Below, piece after piece: positions 8,465-15,131 of a stretch of DNA of 64,000 nucleotides. A program made the translations under genes and the position numbers. The notes under the pieces are model-generated. The model had not been told where the DNA came from and did no database searches. It saw only the letters and a program-made list of their open reading frames with translations. Positions within the stretch are counted from its first letter, which is position 1. Each line of letters starts with the position of its first letter. Origin of the DNA: Eubacteriales bacterium (GTDB lineage: Bacteria > Bacillota > Clostridia > Lachnospirales > Lachnospiraceae); contig JAUNOP010000001.1 in NCBI GenBank assembly GCA_030537135.1, positions 124,001 through 188,000 of the forward strand, in the 5' to 3' direction.

Positions 8465-9865
8465 ATGGTTAATGTTATTGCAGAGCTGTCCAAATATCTG
8501 ATTTTAACACTGATGCTTTTGTATACGTTTCAGTTTTTTCATATACTTACCATTGAGAATATCGAGGATCAGAAGATGGTTATGCTCAGCCAGATGATGC
8601 TTACCTTTTTTATGGATTCCGTGGCATTTGCAGTGATTTATCTCAAAACCAGGGAATTCGAGGTTATCATCTTTTACATGGAGGTGCTTCTGCTTTTTAC
8701 AGTGATTCAGGTGCTGTATCGGCTTGTTTACAAGGAAGCCTCCATTCTTCTGATTAACAACATGTGCATGCTCCTGAGTGTGGGCTTTATTATGCTTGCA
8801 AGGCTGGACATGGATAAGGCGCAGCGTCAGCTTATGATAGTGGCGGCAGTGAGCGCCGTGTCCTTTGTTGTCCCGTTCCTTATTCGGAAAATGAAGTTTT
8901 TGAGGAAGCTTACCTGGGTCTATGCAGGGGTGGGAGTTGTTCTTCTGGCAGCGGTTCTGGTTCTTGCGCGGACAACCTATGGAGCCAAGCTTTCTCTGAT
9001 GGGAGTTCAGCCAAGCGAGGCCATTAAGCTGACCTTTGTATTCTTTTTGGCTGCTCTTATGTGGAAAAATGCAGATTTTAAGACAATTGTTAAGGCAACC
9101 ATTGTGGCGGGGCTTCATGTGGGAATTCTGGTTCTGTCTACAGACCTTGGAAGCGCGGTTATTTTCTTTGTCACCTATGTGGTCATGGTATATGTGGCTT
9201 CAAAAAAGCTCAGATACGTTTTTCTGGGAGTTGCCGGAGGCTCTGTTGCAGCGGTGATTGCCTATCATCTTTTTTATCATGTGCAGCAGCGAGTGCTTAT
9301 CTGGCAGGATCCGATTCTTTCGTATGATGAGGGAGGCTATCAGATTGCACAGTCTTTGTTTGGCATAGGAACCGGAGGATGGTTTGGCATGGGTCTTTGT
9401 CAGGGAAATCCAGAGGTAATCCCTGTTGTGACAAATGATTTTATTTTTGCGGCAATCTGCGAGGAGCTTGGCGGAATTTTCGGAGTATGCCTGATTTTGG
9501 TATGTATGAGCTTTTTCCTCCTGATTGTAAACATTGCTCTGCAGATTAAAAATCCCTTTTACAAGCTGATTGCTCTGGGTCTTGGAACAGAATATGCCTT
9601 TCAGGTATTTTTGACCATAGGAGGAGGAACCAAGTTTATTCCGCTTACAGGCGTTACTCTTCCTCTTGTCAGCTATGGAGGAAGCTCTGTTATGAGTACT
9701 CTTCTGATGCTGGCAGTGATTCAGGGGCTATACATTTTGAGAGAAGATGAGGACGAAGAAATTGAAAGATATCGACAAGAAGCAGCGAAAAAAGCTGGCC
9801 AAGGAGCAGAAAGAAATCGAAAAGTTCCGAAAAAAGAGACGGCGCGCCCGAAACAGAGAGTATAG
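8465..9865 (+). CDS. FtsW/RodA/SpoVE-family peptidoglycan polymerase (SEDS)
   Basis: This 466-aa polytopic membrane protein has about ten hydrophobic segments. SEDS hallmarks are GVQPSEAIKLTFVFFLA, STDLGSAVIFF (the conserved Asp region), AQSLFGIGTGGWFGMG and TGVTLPLVSYGGSS. SEDS proteins polymerise lipid II and work with a class B PBP, which here is the next gene. The charged cytoplasmic tail from about residue 425 (EDEDEEIERYRQEAAKKAG...) is encoded by DNA that also encodes the start of that PBP in another frame, a 119-nt overlap. AGGAGGAGCT directly precedes the ATG. It could serve division or elongation; the pairing resembles actinobacterial RodA-PbpA. Confidence 0.9.
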   Translation: MVNVIAELSKYLILTLMLLYTFQFFHILTIENIEDQKMVMLSQMMLTFFMDSVAFAVIYLKTREFEVIIFYMEVLLLFTVIQVLYRLVYKEASILLINNMCMLLSVGFIMLARLDMDKAQRQLMIVAAVSAVSFVVPFLIRKMKFLRKLTWVYAGVGVVLLAAVLVLARTTYGAKLSLMGVQPSEAIKLTFVFFLAALMWKNADFKTIVKATIVAGLHVGILVLSTDLGSAVIFFVTYVVMVYVASKKLRYVFLGVAGGSVAAVIAYHLFYHVQQRVLIWQDPILSYDEGGYQIAQSLFGIGTGGWFGMGLCQGNPEVIPVVTNDFIFAAICEELGGIFGVCLILVCMSFFLLIVNIALQIKNPFYKLIALGLGTEYAFQVFLTIGGGTKFIPLTGVTLPLVSYGGSSVMSTLLMLAVIQGLYILREDEDEEIERYRQEAAKKAGQGAERNRKVPKKETARPKQRV

Positions 9866-11243
9866 ACGAGTTTCCTATTTTTTTGCCGCCATATTTATCA
9901 GTCTGGCAGGATATTTAATCTACTTTGATGCTGTGGAGAGCGAGAGTTTTATCAATAGCCCATACAATACCAGACAGGATACCTTTGCAGACCGCGTGGT
10001 GCGTGGATCCATTGTGGCAGCAGGCGGAGAGGTTCTGGCAGAGACGCAGTTTGACTGGGAGGGAGAGGAATACCGCAATTATCCCTATGGAAATATGTTC
10101 GCTCATGTGGTAGGCTATGATACGCATGGCAAGATGGGGCTGGAATCAGAGGGGAATTTTCAGCTTCTGACGTCCCATGAATTTTTCCTGGAGCAGATGA
10201 AAAATCAGCTTCAGGGTGAGAAAAACATGGGAGATACCCTTCTTACCTCTCTGGATGTTCGTCTGCAGTCAGCGGCCTACTATGCTCTGGGAGACAATAG
10301 AGGAGCAGTAGTGGCAATGGAGCCGTCCACAGGAAGGATTCTGGCCATGGTGAGCAAATCGGATTTTAATCCAAATACCCTGGCGCAGGATTGGGATTAT
10401 CTGATACAGGATGAAAGCAACAGTTCTCTTTTGAATCGTGCAACCCTGGGTCAGTATCCTCCGGGCTCTACCTTTAAGATTGTAACAGCTCTGGATTATT
10501 TCCGGGAAAGAGGAAGTATGGAAGGCTTTTCTTATAATTGTGAGGGAACCATTACCAGGGAAGACTATACGCTTCAATGCTATGATGCAACTGCGCATGG
10601 TCAGGAGGATCTTCACAGCGCTTTTGCAGATTCCTGTAACTGTGCCTTTGCCCAGATAGGAATGGATCTGGGGGTGGACTCGCTGAGAAGCACAGCAGAA
10701 AGCCTGCTGTTTAATAAAAAGCTTCCCCTGGATACGGATTACCAGATAAGTCAGTTTTCCCTTGACAGAGAGTCAAAGGTGCCGCTGATTATGCAGACCT
10801 CCATAGGACAGGGGGATACCCTGGTCTCGCCCATGCACATGGCGCTTATTACTTCTGCGATTGCAAACGACGGCGTGATGATGAAGCCGAGCCTGATTGA
10901 CGGTGTAAATAATGCACAGGGAGAAGAGGTATCCAGAGAGAAACCAGAATCGGTCAGAAGAATCATGACAGCAGAGGAGGCCGAGGCTCTTAAGGGGCTG
11001 ATGACAGAGGTTGTGGATTCTGGTACTGCTTATGCGCTGGGCGGAAGAGATTATGCTGTGGCAGGTAAAACCGGTTCAGCGGAAATCGATTCTGAGGGCA
11101 ACAGCCATTCCTGGTTTGTGGGATTTTCCGGGACAGAGAATCCGGATTTGGCTGTGAGTATTATTGTGGAGTACGGAGGAACCGGAAGCCAGAGCGCTGT
11201 TCCGATTGCTGCGGCCCTGTTTGACGCTTATTACTATGGTTAG
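9747..11243 (+). CDS. Class B penicillin-binding protein (peptidoglycan D,D-transpeptidase, PbpA/FtsI type)
   Basis: This 498-aa transpeptidase has a basic cytoplasmic start, one membrane anchor at about 43-60 and a periplasm-facing catalytic domain. The active-site motifs are SxxK = S241TFK244 (in YPPGSTFK), SxN = S296CN and KTG = 441-443 (AVAGKTGSAE). The domain is compact, without a long PBP2 N-terminal extension, like PbpA. The ATG at 9747 lies inside the upstream SEDS gene. No later ATG precedes the membrane anchor, so the overlap is needed. The spacing suggests translational coupling that keeps polymerase and transpeptidase in step. Confidence 0.9.
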   Translation: MRTKKLKDIDKKQRKKLAKEQKEIEKFRKKRRRARNREYRRVSYFFAAIFISLAGYLIYFDAVESESFINSPYNTRQDTFADRVVRGSIVAAGGEVLAETQFDWEGEEYRNYPYGNMFAHVVGYDTHGKMGLESEGNFQLLTSHEFFLEQMKNQLQGEKNMGDTLLTSLDVRLQSAAYYALGDNRGAVVAMEPSTGRILAMVSKSDFNPNTLAQDWDYLIQDESNSSLLNRATLGQYPPGSTFKIVTALDYFRERGSMEGFSYNCEGTITREDYTLQCYDATAHGQEDLHSAFADSCNCAFAQIGMDLGVDSLRSTAESLLFNKKLPLDTDYQISQFSLDRESKVPLIMQTSIGQGDTLVSPMHMALITSAIANDGVMMKPSLIDGVNNAQGEEVSREKPESVRRIMTAEEAEALKGLMTEVVDSGTAYALGGRDYAVAGKTGSAEIDSEGNSHSWFVGFSGTENPDLAVSIIVEYGGTGSQSAVPIAAALFDAYYYG

Positions 11244-11267
11244 GGAATCCGAAAAAAAAATGACCTG

Positions 11268-11296
11268 TTGCCAGTTATCAGAAAAAGATGTATACT
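11268..11296 (+). promoter_or_regulatory. Probable promoter of the NUDIX gene
   Basis: TTGCCA (11268-11273), a 17-bp spacer and TATACT (11291-11296). A small hairpin GTTCAG/CTGAAC (11314-11319 with 11331-11336) lies in the leader. Confidence 0.55.
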
Positions 11297-11377
11297 GTAT
11301 ATAGTTTGTAGCTGTTCAGATTCCTGCGTACTGAACGTTACTGTAATAAAAACACACGCATTACAGGAGGAATTGCA

Positions 11378-11827
11378 GTGATTGAAGCAACGAGCTGTGG
11401 CGGTGTGGTAATTCATCGTGGTAAGATACTGGCCCTGTTCAAATCATACAAGAACCGGTATGAAGGCTGGGTACTTCCCAAGGGAACAGTGGAGGCCGGA
11501 GAGACCTATGAGCAGACAGCTCTCCGTGAAGTAAGAGAGGAGGCAGGAGTTCGCGCAACGATTGTGAAATATATTGGCCGAAGCCAGTATAATTTTACAG
11601 TGCCTGAAGATTTTGTGACCAAAGAAGTTCATTGGTATCTGATGACTGCTGAAAATTATCATAGTAAGCCTCAAAGAGAAGAGTATTTTATTGATTCCGG
11701 GTATTACAAATTCCATGAAATCTACCATCTTCTTCGATTTGCAAATGAAAAGCAGATTGTGGAAAGGGCGTATCAGGAATATATGGATCTTAAGAATGAA
11801 GGTCTGTGGCCGAGGAACCGGTATTAA
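11378..11827 (+). CDS. NUDIX hydrolase
   Basis: This 149-aa protein has a complete Nudix box at about 36-58 (G-T-V-E-A-G-E-T ... REVREEAGV), preceded by GWVLPKG. Family enzymes hydrolyse nucleoside diphosphates linked to other groups, such as Ap4A, ADP-ribose or oxidised nucleotides. The W-x-LPKG context and small size resemble diadenosine-polyphosphate or MutT-like hydrolases, but the substrate is not predictable. The start is GTG at 11378, chosen for AGGAGG about 7 nt upstream. It has its own promoter. Confidence 0.88.
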   Translation: MIEATSCGGVVIHRGKILALFKSYKNRYEGWVLPKGTVEAGETYEQTALREVREEAGVRATIVKYIGRSQYNFTVPEDFVTKEVHWYLMTAENYHSKPQREEYFIDSGYYKFHEIYHLLRFANEKQIVERAYQEYMDLKNEGLWPRNRY

Positions 11828-11894
11828 CAGGCTGCTTGCTTGATACGTTAAATTATCGGGTATAAATTCAAAGAAATAAAGAAATAATGGAGAT

Positions 11895-12239
11895 ATGGAT
11901 ATCCTTATTATGAAGAGGAAAAGAAAAGAACTGGACTGGTACGAGCACTGCCGTGCAGGCGAGGGCATCTGCGATTGGAGAGAGATTGCAGACAAATTGA
12001 ATAAAGGCAAGCAAGTGACAGGGATTTATCTCATTACCCTGTCAGAGAATCCCGACAATATACTGGAGATGTTCTCGGCAGTGTATCTTAGCCAGTCTGT
12101 CTTTCGAGAACGCTGTCCAAAGATTGTGGGAGTGGCAAAGGGAAAGGACGGGGCAATTGCTCTCGTCCGGCAGCTTGTAGAGGAGTCCTGGCACGCAACT
12201 GGAAGCTGTCGGGTAAATGAATATTTGAAGAGCAGGTGA
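11895..12239 (+). CDS. Small unknown protein preceding the DUF2953 gene
   Basis: I do not recognise this 114-aa soluble protein. It has a basic start (MKRKRKELDWYEHCRAG), an aromatic/charged middle (VTGIYLITLSENPDNILEMFSAVYLSQSVF) and a plausible alpha/beta pattern (PKIVGVAKGKDGAIALVRQLVEESW). The stop is only 4 nt before the next start, and the frame continues codon use like its neighbours, which supports a real gene. The first ATG has GGAG too close (2 nt); an ATG at 11910 has it too far, so the start is uncertain. A regulatory or spore-linked role by context would be a guess. Confidence 0.6.
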   Translation: MDILIMKRKRKELDWYEHCRAGEGICDWREIADKLNKGKQVTGIYLITLSENPDNILEMFSAVYLSQSVFRERCPKIVGVAKGKDGAIALVRQLVEESWHATGSCRVNEYLKSR

Positions 12240-12243
12240 TGGA

Positions 12244-13371
12244 ATGCTACATATTCTATGGATTATACTAAAATGCATACTCGTTATAATCGGTGTTGTC
12301 CTGGGATTGACGCTTGGAATCCTGCTCCTTTTTCTGCTTTTGCTTCTGTTCTGTCCTGTGAGGTATCAGGCTCTTGTCAAAAAATGGGACAAGCAGATTC
12401 AGGGAAATGCCAAAGTGAGCTGGCTGTTCGGGGCTTTAAGCCTTTCTGTCGGCTATGAGATTGGAGGAAGTCCTCAGATAGGAATTCAGATTTTTGGCGT
12501 GTCTCTGGATAAGCTGAGAAGCCTTCTGAAAAAAAGAGAAGGAAGAAAACAAAAACCAAAGGAAAAAAAGAAAGAGGAAAGGCTGGCTCCTCCAGATGGG
12601 AACAAAAGCAAAGAACTCGTGCAAAGAGAAGAGCAGGAGAAGCAGAGAGTCACAGAGCCAGAGGACTCTGACCTGGAAAAGAGCGATGTACACGCAGAAG
12701 ACAGCCCAAAAAATCCGGAGCCAAAGAGGACCCACGAAGAAAAGAAACAGGCTGCTTTGCCTGGGCAAAGAGCGGATGAAGCTGAGAAAAAGTCTGCAGA
12801 GGACTTCAAACAAACCAGGGGAGAAGCCGAAAAGGCCTCAGAGTCTGCCAGGGAAAAGCCGAGACAGACATGGTATGAGAGGCTTGTGGGAAATATCAGG
12901 AAAATTCTGTATAGGATAAAGAAGCTTTGGCAAAAGCTTTGCGCATTTGTCAGGACATTGGTCTCCTCCGCACAAAAGACGCAGGAAAAGGTGCAGGAGC
13001 TTAGGCGCAGAATAGCCCGATGGAAGCATTTTCTGGAGGAGGAACACACAAGAAAAGCTCTGGCATTGATAAAAAAGCACGGAAAGAGAGTATTTCTTCA
13101 TCTGCTTCCAACCGAATTGTCCGGGCATGTCACACTGGGACTGGAAGAACCGTCTCAGATGGGAGCTGTGCTGGCTGTATTGGGAATGACCATGCCTTTC
13201 CATAAAAACTGCATTGCAGTGACGCCTGTCTATGACAGAAATATGCTGGAAGGAGAAGTTGCCCTTAAGGGCAGAGTGTATGGCTTTGTTCTGGTATGGG
13301 TGGTTTTGAGACTGTGGTTTGATAAAAATATCACATATGTAAGAAAACACTGGAGAAATAAGGAGGAATAG
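12244..13371 (+). CDS. DUF2953 (YtfI-like) membrane-anchored protein
   Basis: This 375-aa protein has a long N-terminal hydrophobic stretch (about 3-35), then FCPVRYQALVKKWDKQIQGNAKVSWLFGALSLSVGYEIG. A highly charged Lys/Glu-rich linker spans about 95-205, and the conserved C-terminal part contains LSGHVTLGLEEPSQMGAVLAVLGMTMPFHKNCIAVTPVYDRNMLEGEVALKGRVYGF. This matches DUF2953, found next to the sporulation gene gerW (ytfI-ytfJ) in Bacillus. The same order holds here, with gerW 8 nt downstream. The molecular role is unknown; a sporulation or germination link is inferred from conserved adjacency. The low-complexity linker is longer than the family minimum. Confidence 0.8.
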   Translation: MLHILWIILKCILVIIGVVLGLTLGILLLFLLLLLFCPVRYQALVKKWDKQIQGNAKVSWLFGALSLSVGYEIGGSPQIGIQIFGVSLDKLRSLLKKREGRKQKPKEKKKEERLAPPDGNKSKELVQREEQEKQRVTEPEDSDLEKSDVHAEDSPKNPEPKRTHEEKKQAALPGQRADEAEKKSAEDFKQTRGEAEKASESAREKPRQTWYERLVGNIRKILYRIKKLWQKLCAFVRTLVSSAQKTQEKVQELRRRIARWKHFLEEEHTRKALALIKKHGKRVFLHLLPTELSGHVTLGLEEPSQMGAVLAVLGMTMPFHKNCIAVTPVYDRNMLEGEVALKGRVYGFVLVWVVLRLWFDKNITYVRKHWRNKEE

Positions 13372-13378
13372 GAGCATT

Positions 13379-13756
13379 ATGGAAAATAATTTTAAGGAAA
13401 CCGTAAATTCACTTTTTAAAGGAATGGACAGCTTTGTATCCGCCAAGACAGTGGTAGGAGACGCCGTGCAGATGGGCGATACTCTGGTTCTTCCGCTTGC
13501 GGACGTATCCTTTGGCGTGGGAGCCGGTGCTTTTGCAAGCGATAATAAGAACAATGGCGGAGGCGGGATGACCGGTAAGGTGACGCCCTGCGCCGTGCTT
13601 GTGATTCAAAACGGGACAACAAGACTGGTAAATATCAAGAACCAGGACGGTCTCACAAAGATTTTGGATTTGGTTCCGGATTTTATGAGCAGATTCAGCG
13701 CAGGAGGCGCTTCGGACTCCCAGGAGAGCGAAGATGAGCAGTACTCAGAAAATTAG
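13379..13756 (+). CDS. gerW: Spore protein GerW/YtfJ family
   Basis: This 125-aa protein has the YtfJ hallmarks VVGDAVQMGDTLVLPLADVSFGVGAGAF and GMTGKVTPCAVLVIQNGTTRLVNIKNQDGLTKILDLVPDFM. In Bacillus, GerW is a forespore product required for L-alanine germination; clostridial homologues are kept in spore formers. A GGAG site lies before the ATG. It follows the DUF2953 gene by 8 nt, so the two are translated from one message, and a 45-aa membrane peptide follows. Confidence 0.88.
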   Translation: MENNFKETVNSLFKGMDSFVSAKTVVGDAVQMGDTLVLPLADVSFGVGAGAFASDNKNNGGGGMTGKVTPCAVLVIQNGTTRLVNIKNQDGLTKILDLVPDFMSRFSAGGASDSQESEDEQYSEN

Positions 13757-13804
13757 TTCTGGCATATACTGATAAGGAGAAGCCCCGGAAACAGAGGACA
13801 GGAC

Positions 13805-13942
13805 ATGAATCGTTTGTTGGGATTAATTCTTTTCTTTATTGGCGTAGGTATGGTCATCTGCCTGCTGGTGCCGGATTGTGTGTTTACTGCTGTGGTGGCG
13901 GCTCTGTGCCTGCTGCTAGGATATCATATGTTTTGCTGCTGA
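13805..13942 (+). CDS. 45-residue hydrophobic membrane peptide
   Basis: An ATG at 13805 opens a 45-codon frame to TGA at 13940-13942. It starts MNRLLGLILFFIGVGMVI, then a short polar break (PDC) and a second hydrophobic stretch, ending GYHMFCC. It would be two short transmembrane helices joined by a tight turn, with almost no soluble part. GAGGACAGGAC just upstream offers a weak ribosome site. It sits 48 bp after gerW and before the terminator hairpin, so it is probably the last gene of that operon. I do not know a function. Its small size means it could be missed by automatic calls. Confidence 0.6.
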   Translation: MNRLLGLILFFIGVGMVICLLVPDCVFTAVVAALCLLLGYHMFCC

Positions 13943-13985
13943 GCCTCCCGGATGGATTGGACTTTGCAAGGACTGCGGCTTTCAT

Positions 13986-14029
13986 ACAGAAAGGAACGGA
14001 AAACAACTGCACTTTCCGTTCCTTTCTGT
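13986..14029. terminator. Long perfect hairpin closing the gerW operon
   Basis: A 17-bp perfect stem (13986-14002 with 14013-14029) with a 10-nt loop. It lacks a strong T-run but is ideally placed as a terminator between the gerW operon and convergent rpmB. Confidence 0.65.
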
Positions 14030-14073
14030 GTTCAGGAGAGTAAAATAACCATTGTCTGCGCTTCCTGCTTCAA

Positions 14074-14109
14074 GAAAAAAACCCCTTCACAGGCAGCTGC
14101 AAGGGGGTT
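14074..14109 (-). terminator. rpmB terminator
   Basis: Read on the minus strand, an AACCCCCTT/AAGGGGTT stem is followed by a run of seven T residues, just past the rpmB stop. Confidence 0.8.
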
Positions 14110-14119
14110 CACCGAATTC

Positions 14120-14305
14120 TTAAGCTCTTTCTACTTTGCCGGATCTTAAGCAAGAGGTACATACGTACATTTTCTTTGCTCCGCCTGTAGTTTTTACTTT
14201 TACGGATTTAATATTGGATTTCCACATTTTATTGGATCTTCTATGAGAATGACTCACATTGTTTCCAAAATGAGCACCTTTATCACAAACTGCGCATCTA
14301 GCCAT
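14120..14305 (-). CDS. rpmB: 50S ribosomal protein L28
   Basis: This 61-aa basic protein reads MARCAVCDKGAHFGNNVSHSHR, then SNKMWKSNIKSVKV and a C-terminal VCTSCLRSGKVERA. It is a zinc-type L28 with two CxxC pairs (CAVC and CTSC). It is a structural component of the large subunit. I chose the ATG at 14305: the GGAGG site is 7 nt away and the product begins MARC, as in the family; a tandem ATG at 14308 is too close to the site. It is divergent from the asp23-fakA-recG group, as rpmB is from yloU-yloV in Bacillus. Confidence 0.95.
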   Translation of the reverse strand: MARCAVCDKGAHFGNNVSHSHRRSNKMWKSNIKSVKVKTTGGAKKMYVCTSCLRSGKVERA

Positions 14306-14420
14306 CATAGCACCTCCTTGAGCTTTTTTCAACAAACACAATTCTAACAGATGAATCCGCTTTTTGCAAGCGAAAAATGAAAAAACACAAATAATTATTT
14401 CTTTTTTCCACTTTTCGGGT

Positions 14421-14426
14421 TATAAT
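14421..14426 (+). promoter_or_regulatory. -10 box of the asp23-fakA operon
   Basis: A perfect TATAAT ends 6 bp before the first copy of the 104-bp tandem repeat, so a transcript would begin at or next to that repeat. The -35 region (about 14398-14403) is poor. Confidence 0.5.
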
Positions 14427-14431
14427 GTAAC

Positions 14432-14688
14432 TTATCAGCAGGAGAGGGTGCTTGCACACTCTCACCTGATAAGTTAGCGAAAAACCGTAGGTTATGAGCT
14501 GGCCGAATGGAGGAACGCAGTTCCGGAAGGCGGCGTTATCAGCAGGAGAGGGTGCTTGCACACTCTCACCTGATAAGTTAGCGAAAAACCGTAGGTTATG
14601 AGCTGGCCGAATGGAGGAACGCAGTTCCGGAAGGCGGCGTTATCAGCAGGAGAGGGTGCTTGCACACTTTCGCCTGATAAGTTAGCGA
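14432..14688 (+). repeat. 104-bp tandem repeat, 2.5 copies, in the asp23 leader
   Basis: Copies start at 14432, 14536 and 14640, exactly 104 bp apart. The first two appear identical and the third is truncated after about 49 bp with a few changes. Each starts with a hairpin closed by TTATCAG/CTGATAA and topped by GTGC-TT-GCAC. The full copies add AACC-GTA-GGTT and GGAAC-GCA-GTTCC hairpins. In copy 3 a C-to-T change still allows a G-U pair. The repeat fills the expected 5' leader between promoter and asp23; I know no riboswitch of this form. Confidence 0.9.
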
Positions 14689-14706
14689 CAGAATCCCTGG
14701 ATTCTG
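14689..14706 (+). promoter_or_regulatory. Short perfect hairpin after the tandem repeats
   Basis: CAGAATCC-CT-GGATTCTG follows the last repeat and lies 50 bp before the asp23 start. It has no T-run, so it is not a classic terminator, but it may form part of a leader switch. Confidence 0.4.
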
Positions 14707-14755
14707 GAGTGATATGAGAAGAAAAGCAATTAAAATGAAAATGGAGGTTTTCTGT

Positions 14756-15112
14756 ATGAATGGACAGATAGATTCCGGTTTGGGGATAATTACTGTTGAT
14801 ACGGATGTTATTGCAACCTATGCAGGCAGCGTGGCTGTAGAATGTTCTGGTATCATAGGCATGGCTGCAGTAAGCATGAAGGATGGTCTGGTAAAAATCC
14901 TTCGCAAAGACAGTCTGAAGCATGGAATCCGTGTGAGAATTGAGGATAATAAAATACGGCTTGATTTTCATGTGATTGTTGCCTATGGCAATAATATCAG
15001 CGCAATTGCGGACAATCTGGTCAGCAATGTAAAATATAAGGTAGAGGCCTTTACAGGCATGGAAATTGAGAAAATTAATATATATGTGGAAGGCGTGCGC
15101 CCTATAGATTAA
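14756..15112 (+). CDS. Asp23/Gls24 family protein (YloU-like)
   Basis: This 118-aa protein begins MNGQIDSGLGIITVDTDVIATYAGSVAVECSGIIGMA, the Asp23 family start. It ends with a beta-rich part plus EAFTGMEIEKINIYVEGVR. In Firmicutes the single-domain YloU is always next to fakA(yloV) and is thought to work with the fatty-acid kinase or at the membrane surface; the exact job is unknown. I chose the ATG at 14756, with GGAGG 8 nt upstream, over longer in-frame starts that would add an unconserved basic stretch. It is separated by 19 nt from fakA. Confidence 0.9.
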   Translation: MNGQIDSGLGIITVDTDVIATYAGSVAVECSGIIGMAAVSMKDGLVKILRKDSLKHGIRVRIEDNKIRLDFHVIVAYGNNISAIADNLVSNVKYKVEAFTGMEIEKINIYVEGVRPID

Positions 15113-15131
15113 TAAGAGGAGGATACCCGCA

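Noticed and set aside
12838..13554. A 238-codon minus-strand frame over DUF2953 and gerW
   Set aside because: Overlaps two conserved genes and has no ribosome site.
14432..14688. Glycine, c-di-GMP, c-di-AMP (ydaO) or fluoride riboswitch as an explanation for the tandem leader
   Set aside because: Conserved core bases of these aptamers are not present; only tandem arrangement is similar.
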